Shown: one piece after another, positions 1 to 5,308 of the stretch | Layout of the letters: every line of letters begins with the position of its first letter | Numbering within the stretch: position 1 is the first letter of the stretch | Assembly: GCA_016291725.1 (NCBI GenBank) | Contig: JAEEYJ010000143.1 | Coordinates: 1 to 9,501, forward strand | DNA: 9,501 nt | DNA from: Solobacterium sp. | Lineage (GTDB): Bacteria; Bacillota_I; Bacilli_A; Erysipelotrichales; Erysipelotrichaceae | Direction of reading: 5' to 3' | Translations under genes and position numbers: made by a program | The notes under the pieces: model-generated | Databases searched by the model: none | What the model saw: the letters and a program-made list of their open reading frames with translations, nothing else | Told to the model about the DNA's origin: nothing

Positions 1-56
1 CATTTTACAACGGAATGCGGTTTTTCTGAAGACGGTTCAACTGTTCAAATTCACTC

Positions 57-84
57 TTGCGCTTTTCCCGGGATATGCTATTAT
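57..84 (+). promoter_or_regulatory. Promoter of tRNA-Ser
   Basis: A TATTAT -10 hexamer at 79-84 is preceded by TGC, giving an extended -10. A weak -35, TTGCGC, sits at 57-62 with a 16-bp spacer. The predicted start near 91 leaves about 7 nt of leader before the mature tRNA end at 98, which suits a stable RNA gene. This is a prediction from consensus only. Confidence 0.6.
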
Positions 85-97
85 GTTTATGCTAAAT

Positions 98-188
98 GCA
101 GAAATACCCAAGTGGTTGAAGGGGCAGGCTTGGAAAGCTTGTAGACCTGTAACAGGGTGCCAGGGTTCAAATCCCTGTTTCTGCGCCA
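98..188 (+). tRNA. tRNA-Ser (anticodon GGA), CCA encoded
   Basis: A class II tRNA can be folded by eye. The acceptor stem GCAGAAA (98-104) pairs with TTTCTGC (178-184). The anticodon stem CAGGC/GCTTG encloses loop TTGGAAA, which gives anticodon GGA after U33 and reads UCC and UCU serine codons. A long variable arm follows, as expected for serine, then the T-arm CAGGG-TTCAAAT-CCCTG. The discriminator G is at 185 and CCA is encoded at 186-188. Length is 91 nt, normal for tRNA-Ser. The gene has its own promoter upstream and a terminator immediately downstream. Confidence 0.97.
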
Positions 189-190
189 TT

Positions 191-217
191 AAAGGACTGC
201 TTGTGCAGTCCTTTTTT
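191..217 (+). terminator. Intrinsic terminator after tRNA-Ser
   Basis: A 10-bp stem (191-200 with 205-214, AAAGGACTGC pairing to GCAGTCCTTT) with loop TTGT runs into a T-tract ending at 217. It starts 3 nt after the tRNA CCA end. The protease Shine-Dalgarno begins at 220, so the hairpin could also act as a leaky terminator or attenuator for that gene. Confidence 0.9.
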
Positions 218-232
218 ACGGAGGTTGTTCCT

Positions 233-1225
233 ATGAAATCCTGGTTGCGTTCATCCGGCAGAATAAGCGATTTCTTTCCGTTCGCTGCGCTGCTATCCAT
301 CGTTGTCTTGATCCTGGGCAGTATACTGAGTGCGCTTCTGTTAAAGCTTCCGGGCGTATACGCCTTTCTTGACAGCATCACCCACAACACTGCCCTGACA
401 TCCTTCCTCAACGATTATCTGTCCTTCATCGGCATCTGGTTTGTCATCGTGGTGTATATGCTGGCTTTCCCGGCCAACCGGCCCATGCTCGGGGCGTTCG
501 GCCCCAACCGGACAGGAAATACCGGGAAAGGCCTGCTGATCGGTCTGCTGCTGGGCTTCGGCACCAATGCTTTCTGCGTCCTGATGTCCGTTCTCATGGG
601 AGACATCAAGCTCTCCTGGTACGGATTCCGGCCGCTGGTCCTGCTGGCTTTCCTCATCGCGGTCTTCATCCAGTCCGGTGCGGAAGAGCTCACAGACCGT
701 CTGTACCTCTACCAGAAGCTGCGCAGAAGATACCGCAGCCCGCTCGTTGCCATCATCGGCAATGCGCTGGTTTTCACCTCACTGCATGTATTCAATCCGG
801 GATTCACGGTCATTGCCGGTATCCAGATCTTCCTCGTCGGCATTGTCTTCTCCCTGCTGGTCTACTACTATGACAGTCTGTGGGCAGCCATCACTTTCCA
901 CACAGCATGGAACTATACCCAGAACCTGATCTTCGGACTGCCCAACAGCGGCATGGTTTCTGCGTACTCCATGTTCCATCTGGAAGCGGCTTCCGCCCGC
1001 AGCGGTCTGTTCTACAACGTAAGCTTCGGTGTGGAAGGAAGCGTCGGCGCCTGTGCTGTGCTCCTGCTGTGCGCAGTGATCCTGTTCATCATGAACAAAG
1101 GACGCGGGGAATGCACCGATCACTGGGCAGCCATGGAACAGTCCGCTGCCCTGCCTATGGATGATGGCTCTCTACAAACCACTTGTTCTTCTCCAGATAC
1201 AGATTCCGGATCACCCCGCGGATAA
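233..1225 (+). CDS. CPBP family intramembrane metalloprotease (Abi/CAAX type)
   Basis: A 330-aa polytopic membrane protein with the three CPBP signature motifs in order. These are EExxxR (E151, E152, R156), FxxxH (F181, H185) and HxxxN (H223, N227), expected to hold the catalytic metal within the membrane. Hydrophobic segments lie roughly at 17-38, 62-80, 98-122, 133-148, 171-184, 192-212 and 270-288. The family includes Rce1-like CAAX proteases and bacteriocin self-immunity proteins; the substrate here cannot be told. I chose ATG 233 because GGAGG (220-224) sits 8 nt upstream; the frame is open back through the tRNA, but that part is not coding. No promoter fits between the tRNA terminator and the start, so expression probably comes from readthrough or from a promoter inside the tRNA. 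The last ~40 residues are hydrophilic, look unlike a conserved domain, and overlap an antisense gene. Confidence 0.88.
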   Translation: MKSWLRSSGRISDFFPFAALLSIVVLILGSILSALLLKLPGVYAFLDSITHNTALTSFLNDYLSFIGIWFVIVVYMLAFPANRPMLGAFGPNRTGNTGKGLLIGLLLGFGTNAFCVLMSVLMGDIKLSWYGFRPLVLLAFLIAVFIQSGAEELTDRLYLYQKLRRRYRSPLVAIIGNALVFTSLHVFNPGFTVIAGIQIFLVGIVFSLLVYYYDSLWAAITFHTAWNYTQNLIFGLPNSGMVSAYSMFHLEAASARSGLFYNVSFGVEGSVGACAVLLLCAVILFIMNKGRGECTDHWAAMEQSAALPMDDGSLQTTCSSPDTDSGSPRG

Positions 1226-1397
1226 CACATTCATAGTGGATCCCGCATCCTCCGGTCTGTGATACCCGGCGCTCGGAGCAGAGAATCCGGTCGATCTTGT
1301 ATTTCTGTCCATCGTCCCAGCACAAATACAGCGGAATGACCTTCCCGTTCTTTTTCTGCATCACAATGACATCGACATAGTGCTTGTAGAGTTCCAT
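1155..1397 (-). CDS. Small protein of unknown function (80 aa), divergent from LexA-like repressor
   Basis: I do not know the function. The 80-aa product begins MELYKHYVDVIV and has a central CWDDG, then KYKIDRIL, TGGCGIHYEC and a terminal KWFVE. From memory, short Firmicutes proteins with this outline (aromatic start, WDDG, GG-C-G-I-Y, WFVE) are widespread and often lie near SOS or Y-family polymerase genes; that is recollection, not a search. The pattern suggests a small beta-rich soluble protein. I placed the start at ATG 1397 because AGGGA lies 9 nt upstream and homologues as I recall them start here; ATG 1421 and TTG 1460 are possible longer starts. It shares a promoter region with the LexA-like gene, so co-control is likely. 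Its 3' end overlaps the protease gene by 71 bp. Confidence 0.72.
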   Translation of the reverse strand: MELYKHYVDVIVMQKKNGKVIPLYLCWDDGQKYKIDRILCSERRVSQTGGCGIHYECVIRGVIRNLYLEKNKWFVESHHP

Positions 1398-1447
1398 ATA
1401 CCACGGTCCCTGCAGTTTCATCGTAGTCCGGAATGTTGCATATTTCA

Positions 1448-1475
1448 AGTATAAGTGCAACGTTTACGGCAATAA
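1448..1475 (-). promoter_or_regulatory. Predicted promoter of the 80-aa gene
   Basis: On the minus strand, TATACT (1453-1448) matches the -10 consensus in five of six positions. A poor -35, TTATTG (1475-1470), is 16 bp upstream. The -35 lies inside the palindrome at 1468-1481. Predicted start near 1441, leaving a leader of about 43 nt. Confidence 0.45.
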
Positions 1476-1481
1476 TTTGCC
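1468..1481. promoter_or_regulatory. Candidate operator: GGCAA-N4-TTGCC palindrome
   Basis: A perfect 5-bp dyad, GGCAA (1468-1472) and TTGCC (1477-1481), separated by TAAT. Flanking GTTT (1462-1465) and AAAC (1482-1485) extend the symmetry imperfectly. It overlaps the predicted -35 boxes of both divergent genes, which is where an autorepressor would bind. It does not resemble the Bacillus LexA box CGAAC-N4-GTTCG, so if functional the LexA-like protein has its own specificity. The function is inferred. Confidence 0.45.
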
Positions 1482-1505
1482 AAACAGTCGCATGAATGCT
1501 ATGAT
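1477..1505 (+). promoter_or_regulatory. Promoter of LexA-like gene (and queA-queH)
   Basis: TTGCCA (1477-1482), a 17-bp spacer and TATGAT (1500-1505) with TGC just before it form a strong extended -10 promoter. The predicted start near 1512 puts the Shine-Dalgarno GAGGTG (1512-1517) at the extreme 5' end of the mRNA. The -35 overlaps the palindrome. Confidence 0.7.
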
Positions 1506-1523
1506 TCCTGTGAGGTGGACACT

Positions 1524-2117
1524 ATGGAACTGAAAGAAATGATCCGTGACTACAAGAACAAGACCGGCATGAGCGACAGCGAGATTGCCCGCCGTGTCGG
1601 TGTGACAAGATCCACGGCTTCCCGCTGGAGCAGCGGCAGAGTAAAGCACGTCAGCGGAGAAACGCTGGCCCGTCTCAATGAACTGCTCGGCTACAACATC
1701 GAGCCTATGCTCAAGGGAATGGACATCACTATGAAGCTGCCGGTGCTGGGCTATGTCAAGGCAGGCTATAATCTTGCGGCGGAGGAGAACTGGCTCGGGG
1801 AGGAGGAAGTCTCCCTCGCCGAGAAGAAAACCGGCGACTTCTATCTGCGCGTGGAAGGTGATTCCATGAACGGTGCCGGCATCCTTGATGGATCGCTGGT
1901 GCTGGTGCAGCAGTCCGAAACCATTGACAGCGGAAAGATCGGTGTCGTCCTTGTCGGCGACGAAGTGACGGTCAAGCGCGTGGTATACAAGAAAAACATG
2001 ATGATCCTCGAAGCGGCGAATCCGGAAGTGGAGAACCGCTACTTCACCGCCGACGAAGTCCGCAGCATGCCTGTGCAGATACTCGGGCGCGTCGTGTCCT
2101 GCAAAACCTACTTCTAG
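1524..2117 (+). CDS. LexA-like repressor: XRE-type HTH with S24 self-cleavage domain
   Basis: A 197-aa transcription regulator. Residues ~4-57 form a Cro/CI-type helix-turn-helix (SDSEIARRVGVTRSTASRW). Residues ~72-195 form a peptidase S24 domain. The expected cleavage bond is A80-G81, the nucleophile S114 (in EGDSM) and the general-base lysine K151 (in EVTVK). The spacings of 34 and 37 residues closely match E. coli LexA (A84-G85, S119, K156), so RecA-stimulated self-cleavage is plausible. The DNA-binding domain is XRE-like rather than the winged LexA type, so it resembles CI or SOS-like switches more than canonical LexA. ATG 1524 was chosen because TGAGGTGG (1511-1518) precedes it; GTG 1515 lies inside that site. 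queA follows after 12 nt with no terminator, suggesting co-transcription. Confidence 0.92.
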   Translation: MELKEMIRDYKNKTGMSDSEIARRVGVTRSTASRWSSGRVKHVSGETLARLNELLGYNIEPMLKGMDITMKLPVLGYVKAGYNLAAEENWLGEEEVSLAEKKTGDFYLRVEGDSMNGAGILDGSLVLVQQSETIDSGKIGVVLVGDEVTVKRVVYKKNMMILEAANPEVENRYFTADEVRSMPVQILGRVVSCKTYF

Positions 2118-2129
2118 AAAGGCCCGTAC

Positions 2130-3161
2130 ATGAAAACAAGTGATTTCGATTACGATCTTCCCAAGGAACTGATTGCCCAGACACCCCTCTCCGACCGCAA
2201 GAGCAGCCGGATGATGGTAGTGCACCGCTGCAGCGGCACTACGGAAGACCGGCATTTCTACAATATCGTTGATCTGCTGCACGAGGGAGATGTCCTCGTA
2301 CGCAACAACACCCGCGTCATCCCGGCACGCCTCTTCGGAACGAAGGAAGGCACCGGCGCGCACGTTGAACTGCTTCTGCTGAAGAGAGAGGACGGCGATG
2401 TCTGGGAGTGCCTGGCAGGCAATGCCCGGGTCATCAAGGAAGGCACGGTGATTTCCTTCCATGATGGTGAGCTTCGTGCAGAGTGCGTCGGCATCGGCGA
2501 CAAGGGGATCCGCAGGATGCGGATGATCTATGACGGGATCTTCACCGAGATCCTTGCGGAGCTGGGCACGGTCCCTCTGCCGCCCTACATCAAGGAGAAG
2601 CTCAACGATCCTGAACGCTACCAGACCGTCTATGCCGAAGTGGAAGGCAGTGCGGCTGCTCCTACAGCCGGACTGCACTTCACCCCGGAGATCTTCCAGG
2701 CACTGGAGGAGAAAGGCGTACGCGTACTGGATGTTACCCTGCATGTCGGCCTCGGCACTTTCCGCCCTATGGATACAGAAAACATCGAAGAACATGTCAT
2801 GCATTCAGAAGTCTACGAAATGCCGGCAGAAACAGCCAGAGAGCTGAACCTGGCCAAGCAGGAAGGGCGCAGGATCATTGCGGTCGGTACAACGTCCGTC
2901 CGCACACTGGAGTCTGTATGGAACCGGTTCGGCCGCTTTGAGGCCTGTTCCGGAGAGACCACCCTGTTCATCTACCCTGGCTATGAATGGCATACGATCG
3001 ACTGTATGCTGACAAACTTCCACCTGCCGAAGTCCACACTGCTTATGATGATCGCTTCCTATGCCGGAACCGATCTCATCTTCCGGGCCTACCGGCATGC
3101 GGTAGAGGAAAGGTACCGCTTCTTCTCCTTCGGAGACTGCATGTTCATCGCCGATGATTGA
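2130..3161 (+). CDS. queA: S-adenosylmethionine:tRNA ribosyltransferase-isomerase QueA
   Basis: A 343-aa cytoplasmic enzyme, normal length for QueA. It transfers and isomerises the ribosyl group of SAM onto preQ1 at tRNA position 34 to form epoxyqueuosine. Family hallmarks are the start FDYDLPKELIAQTPL, LVRNNTRVIPARL near residue 60, PLPPYIK, AAPTAGLHFT, LHVGLGTFRP, GTTSVRTLES and the late MLTNFHLPKSTLLM. All are present and the frame is intact. The start ATG 2130 follows AAAGG at 2118-2122. It lies 12 nt after the LexA-like gene and overlaps queH by 8 nt, so the three probably share one transcript. Unlike many genomes, tgt is not adjacent here. Confidence 0.97.
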   Translation: MKTSDFDYDLPKELIAQTPLSDRKSSRMMVVHRCSGTTEDRHFYNIVDLLHEGDVLVRNNTRVIPARLFGTKEGTGAHVELLLLKREDGDVWECLAGNARVIKEGTVISFHDGELRAECVGIGDKGIRRMRMIYDGIFTEILAELGTVPLPPYIKEKLNDPERYQTVYAEVEGSAAAPTAGLHFTPEIFQALEEKGVRVLDVTLHVGLGTFRPMDTENIEEHVMHSEVYEMPAETARELNLAKQEGRRIIAVGTTSVRTLESVWNRFGRFEACSGETTLFIYPGYEWHTIDCMLTNFHLPKSTLLMMIASYAGTDLIFRAYRHAVEERYRFFSFGDCMFIADD

Positions 3162-3840
3162 CGAAGAAGCCTACCGGAAGTACCTTGAAAGCTTCCACGC
3201 ATCCAACAAGACCAACTACTGGCTGGAATCACAGAAAGAACTGAAGAAGATCCAGGAGAAGTACACGGACCGCAGACCGCGGCTTCTGCTGCATGTCTGC
3301 TGCGGACCGTGCGCTGCCTGGCCGCTGGAATTCCTGCAGGAGCACTTCGATGTCACGATCATGTACAACAACTCCAACATCTGGCCGCAGAGCGAATACA
3401 GCAAGCGTCTGGATACCCTGAAGCAGCTCCTGGAGCTCTCGGGCATGAACAGCATTCCCATCATCACCACTCCGTATGACAACGACGCCTACAATGAGAA
3501 GCTCGCACCTTATGCGGAGGATCCCGAAGGCTGGACACGGTGCTTCCTGTGCTACCGGCTGCGCATGGATGAAGCGTATGCCTATGCTGAAGCGAACGGG
3601 TTCGATTACTTCACTACGGTAATGACCATCTCCCGGCAGAAGAACAGCCGGAAACTCAATGAAATCGGTCTGGAACTGCAGGAAAAGTATCCCGCGGTCC
3701 GCTGGTTTCCCTGCGATTTCAAGAAAAAAGGCGGACAGGTCCGCCGGGATGAACTGGTATCGCAGTACTGCCTGTACTGCCAGGATTACTGCGGGTGCAT
3801 CTATTCCTACTATGCCCGCCATCCGGAACAGAAGCGGTGA
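3154..3840 (+). CDS. queH: Epoxyqueuosine reductase QueH
   Basis: A 228-aa member of the QueH family (formerly DUF208), the non-orthologous replacement for QueG. It reduces epoxyqueuosine in tRNA to queuosine, the step after QueA. Cysteine motifs are intact: HVCCGPC (C49, C50, C53), CFLC (C130, C133), and a C-terminal CLYCQDYCGC (C206, C209, C213, C215). Family work implicates the early CC and the CxxC in iron-sulfur cluster binding; the C-terminal set may be a further metal site. The coding start overlaps the end of queA by 8 nt, typical of translational coupling. The stop codon (3838-3840) directly abuts the stop of the convergent tetR gene and lies in the terminator stem. Confidence 0.95.
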   Translation: MIDEEAYRKYLESFHASNKTNYWLESQKELKKIQEKYTDRRPRLLLHVCCGPCAAWPLEFLQEHFDVTIMYNNSNIWPQSEYSKRLDTLKQLLELSGMNSIPIITTPYDNDAYNEKLAPYAEDPEGWTRCFLCYRLRMDEAYAYAEANGFDYFTTVMTISRQKNSRKLNEIGLELQEKYPAVRWFPCDFKKKGGQVRRDELVSQYCLYCQDYCGCIYSYYARHPEQKR

Positions 3841-3859
3841 TCACTCACCGCTTCTTTTT
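3830..3859 (+). terminator. Terminator of the lexA-like/queA/queH unit, made from coding sequence
   Basis: An 11-bp perfect stem (3830-3840 AGAAGCGGTGA with 3845-3855) with loop TCAC, then TTTTT at 3855-3859. The left arm is the end of queH including its stop; the loop and right arm are the end of tetR. Read on the minus strand there is no T-tract after the hairpin, so it should act mainly on the plus strand. Confidence 0.88.
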
Positions 3860-4398
3860 GATGTATTCAGTATGTCGTCCACAATCCTGCGGATCTCTTC
3901 CTCATCCATGCCGTCCTGCCCCAGCAGCCCCGCAATGCCGTTCACAATCAACTGTGCGAAGTACTGTGTATTGCGGATGACCAGCCGGTTCAGCCGGACT
4001 CCTTCATCCAGCAGATCCTCCAGCATCTCCGAAGCATCCTTCTTTGCATCATCCACACTCTTCTGCGACAGCGGAGACATATCCTTCCCGCCGACATTGT
4101 TCCAGAGTTCCGTGAACGACGCGGTCACGTTCTCCACGAAGTGCGCCAGACGCTCATCGTAGTCCTGCTCTTCTTCTTTCTGCTGCACGTGGGCCCGGAA
4201 GATCTCCCTGTACTTCTCGGAGACGGCGTCGATCACGTCCTCCTTGGAATTGAAGTAATAGTAAAACAGCCCCTTCGCAACATTCACTTCCTTCACGATC
4301 GAACTGATTGTCGTATCAACAATCCCGTTCTCCCGGAACAGTTTCTCTGCCGCTGCGATGAACTCATTCCTGCGGTCGTTGTCCTGATGGTCTGCCAT
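3841..4398 (-). CDS. TetR/AcrR family transcriptional regulator
   Basis: A 185-aa repressor-type regulator. The N-terminal domain (~8-55) has the TetR layout: RRNEFIAAAEKLFRENG, then TTISSIVKEVNVAKGLFYYYF as the helix-turn-helix, then NSKEDVI. The rest is a helical, acidic ligand-binding and dimerisation domain with no recognisable ligand class. The frame is open back to 4458, but ATG 4398 is preferred because it gives the normal family N-terminus. A strong promoter places its -10 only 6 nt upstream, so the mRNA would begin at or near the A of this ATG (leaderless). It is divergent from the rRNA methyltransferase gene, and a palindrome between them is a likely operator. Probable targets are itself and that gene; this is inferred from position. 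Confidence 0.88.
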   Translation of the reverse strand: MADHQDNDRRNEFIAAAEKLFRENGIVDTTISSIVKEVNVAKGLFYYYFNSKEDVIDAVSEKYREIFRAHVQQKEEEQDYDERLAHFVENVTASFTELWNNVGGKDMSPLSQKSVDDAKKDASEMLEDLLDEGVRLNRLVIRNTQYFAQLIVNGIAGLLGQDGMDEEEIRRIVDDILNTSKRSGE

Positions 4399-4404
4399 AC
4401 CTTC

Positions 4405-4433
4405 ATGATAGTCCCGGACTGACCGGCAGTCAA
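4405..4433 (-). promoter_or_regulatory. Promoter of tetR, leaderless configuration
   Basis: On the minus strand, TTGACT (4433-4428), exactly 17 bp, then TATCAT (4410-4405) is a near-consensus sigma-A promoter. Six bases (GAAGGT) separate the -10 from ATG 4398, so the expected +1 is the A of the start codon. The purine run directly abuts the ATG and is too close to act as a normal Shine-Dalgarno. Confidence 0.68.
4417..4431. promoter_or_regulatory. Candidate TetR operator: GACTG-N5-CAGTC
   Basis: A 15-bp palindrome with perfect 5-bp arms (4417-4421 and 4427-4431). It sits in the spacer and edge of the -35 of the tetR promoter and about -40 to -26 relative to the rlmA-like promoter. That placement would let one TetR dimer act on both genes. 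TetR operators are typically 15 bp or longer dyads; function is inferred. Confidence 0.5.
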
Positions 4434-4441
4434 TCATCCTG

Positions 4442-4450
4442 TGGTATACT
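4442..4450 (+). promoter_or_regulatory. Extended -10 promoter of the rlmA-like gene, leaderless configuration
   Basis: TGG followed by TATACT (4445-4450) is a full extended -10 motif; no good -35 lies at 16-18 bp. Six bases separate it from ATG 4457, so +1 would be at or next to the start codon. There is no purine-rich Shine-Dalgarno in the gap, only GGATCC. Confidence 0.62.
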
Positions 4451-4456
4451 GGATCC

Positions 4457-5227
4457 ATGAAACTGATCTGTCCTGTCTGCGGAAAACCGCTCTGCCGCGA
4501 AGGAAAAAGCGCCCGCTGCGAAAACCGGCATACCTTTGACTACGCCGCCAGCGGTTATCTCAACCTCGCTCTGAACAAGAGCGGCCTTCATGGTGATTCC
4601 AAAGAGATGACCGCTGCCCGTACCTCTTTCCTGGAAAGCGGTTCCTGGCTTCCTCTGCGGAATGTTCTGGCAGAGAAGCTGAAGGCGATGGAGCCCGCTG
4701 TCACGGTGGATCTCTGCTGCGGCGAAGGATGGTATACCCGGGCCTTCCCCGGTACAGAGAAGTACGGCATCGATCTATCGAAGCCCGCCCTGATCTACGC
4801 CGCAAAGCATGACAAAGACACCCAGTATGTCCTGGCCTCTGCGTTCCGTACACCCCTCCCCGATCAATGCGCCGATGCCGTCATCACCTGCTTTGCCCCG
4901 GTCGCGGCAGAAGAGATCCGCCGTATTCTGAAGCCCGGCGGTCACTTCCTGCATATTACCGGCGGTCCCGATCACCTGCGGGAGCTGAAGGAACTGCTGT
5001 ATGAAAAAGTGATTCTGAATACTGAGAATCCTCCGGAAGAAGCGCTTGCCCTGCAGGAAGAAACAATGCTGGAATTCCGCTTCGGTACGGACAGGAGCAC
5101 ACTGCAGAATCTGTTCCTGATGACGCCGTATGCCTACCGCAGTCCTGCCGCAGGCAAGCAGCGTCTTGAACACACCGATTGCCTGAGCATCACTGCCCAG
5201 TTCATCATCCGTACGTATTCCCGATGA
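4457..5227 (+). CDS. rlmA: RlmA-type 23S rRNA (guanine-N1)-methyltransferase
   Basis: A 256-aa SAM-dependent methyltransferase matching RlmA throughout. The N-terminal zinc finger has C5, C8, C21 and H25, the ligand positions I know from E. coli RlmA, followed by FDYAASGYLNL. A GDS-EM-AR stretch (46-55) precedes the class I SAM fold, with motif I VDLCCGEG at 84-91 and the acidic GIDLSKPAL strand at ~104-112. LKPGGHFL and MTPYAYR follow. RlmA(I) modifies G745 and the Gram-positive RlmA(II)/TlrB type modifies G748 in helix 35 of 23S rRNA; which base is used here cannot be read from sequence. RlmA(II) can contribute to tylosin-type macrolide resistance, so control by the adjacent TetR is plausible. 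The start MKLICPVCG is fixed by the family N-terminus, although it has no Shine-Dalgarno. Confidence 0.9.
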   Translation: MKLICPVCGKPLCREGKSARCENRHTFDYAASGYLNLALNKSGLHGDSKEMTAARTSFLESGSWLPLRNVLAEKLKAMEPAVTVDLCCGEGWYTRAFPGTEKYGIDLSKPALIYAAKHDKDTQYVLASAFRTPLPDQCADAVITCFAPVAAEEIRRILKPGGHFLHITGGPDHLRELKELLYEKVILNTENPPEEALALQEETMLEFRFGTDRSTLQNLFLMTPYAYRSPAAGKQRLEHTDCLSITAQFIIRTYSR

Positions 5228-5255
5228 TTCAAGGCACATCCCTTGAATCTCTTTT
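5226..5255 (+). terminator. Terminator of the rlmA-like gene
   Basis: A perfect 9-bp stem, GATTCAAGG (5226-5234) with CCTTGAATC (5241-5249), loop CACATC, followed by TCTTTT (5250-5255). The first two bases are the last two of the stop codon TGA (5225-5227). The right arm contains the predicted htpG -35 box. Confidence 0.82.
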
Positions 5256-5271
5256 GATTCCGTGCTATGAT
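5243..5271 (+). promoter_or_regulatory. Promoter of htpG
   Basis: TTGAAT (5243-5248), 17 bp, then TATGAT (5266-5271) preceded by TGC, so an extended -10. The predicted start near 5278 lies inside the left arm of CIRCE, the arrangement expected for HrcA repression. Confidence 0.72.
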
Positions 5272-5298
5272 TTAGCAGTTGAATAGCACGAGTGCTAA
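5272..5298. promoter_or_regulatory. CIRCE element (HrcA operator) upstream of htpG
   Basis: TTAGCAGTT (5272-5280), 9-bp spacer, GAGTGCTAA (5290-5298). The CIRCE consensus is TTAGCACTC-N9-GAGTGCTAA, so the right arm is perfect and the left arm matches seven of nine, with the correct spacer. It directly follows the -10 and precedes the Shine-Dalgarno, as in class I heat-shock operons. HrcA itself is not in this window. Confidence 0.9.
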
Positions 5299-5308
5299 AG
5301 GAGGCCTT

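Noticed and set aside
31..50. GTTCAA direct repeat (36-41 and 44-49) upstream of the tRNA promoter
   Set aside because: Too short to distinguish from chance and not linked to any recognisable element.
83..232. Upstream in-frame extension of the protease reading frame
   Set aside because: It runs through the tRNA-Ser gene and its terminator; a strong ribosome site supports ATG 233 instead.
98..250. Integrated element using tRNA-Ser as attachment site
   Set aside because: No integrase and no second copy of the tRNA 3' end is visible in the window.
1398..1460. TTG (1460) or ATG (1421) start for the 80-aa protein
   Set aside because: Neither has a Shine-Dalgarno, and the extra residues do not fit the compact start at ATG 1397; kept only as alternatives.
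1464..2804. 446-codon open frame on the minus strand
   Set aside because: It lies antisense to the LexA-like gene and queA, both with clear family motifs; its product is His/Val-rich shadow sequence with no domain and no ribosome site.
3229..3822. 197-codon open frame antisense to queH
   Set aside because: queH on the plus strand has all its conserved cysteines, and the antisense frame has no start signal or motif.
5279..5308. TTG start adding ten residues to HtpG
   Set aside because: It lies within the CIRCE operator and the family begins at ATG 5309 behind AAGGAGG.
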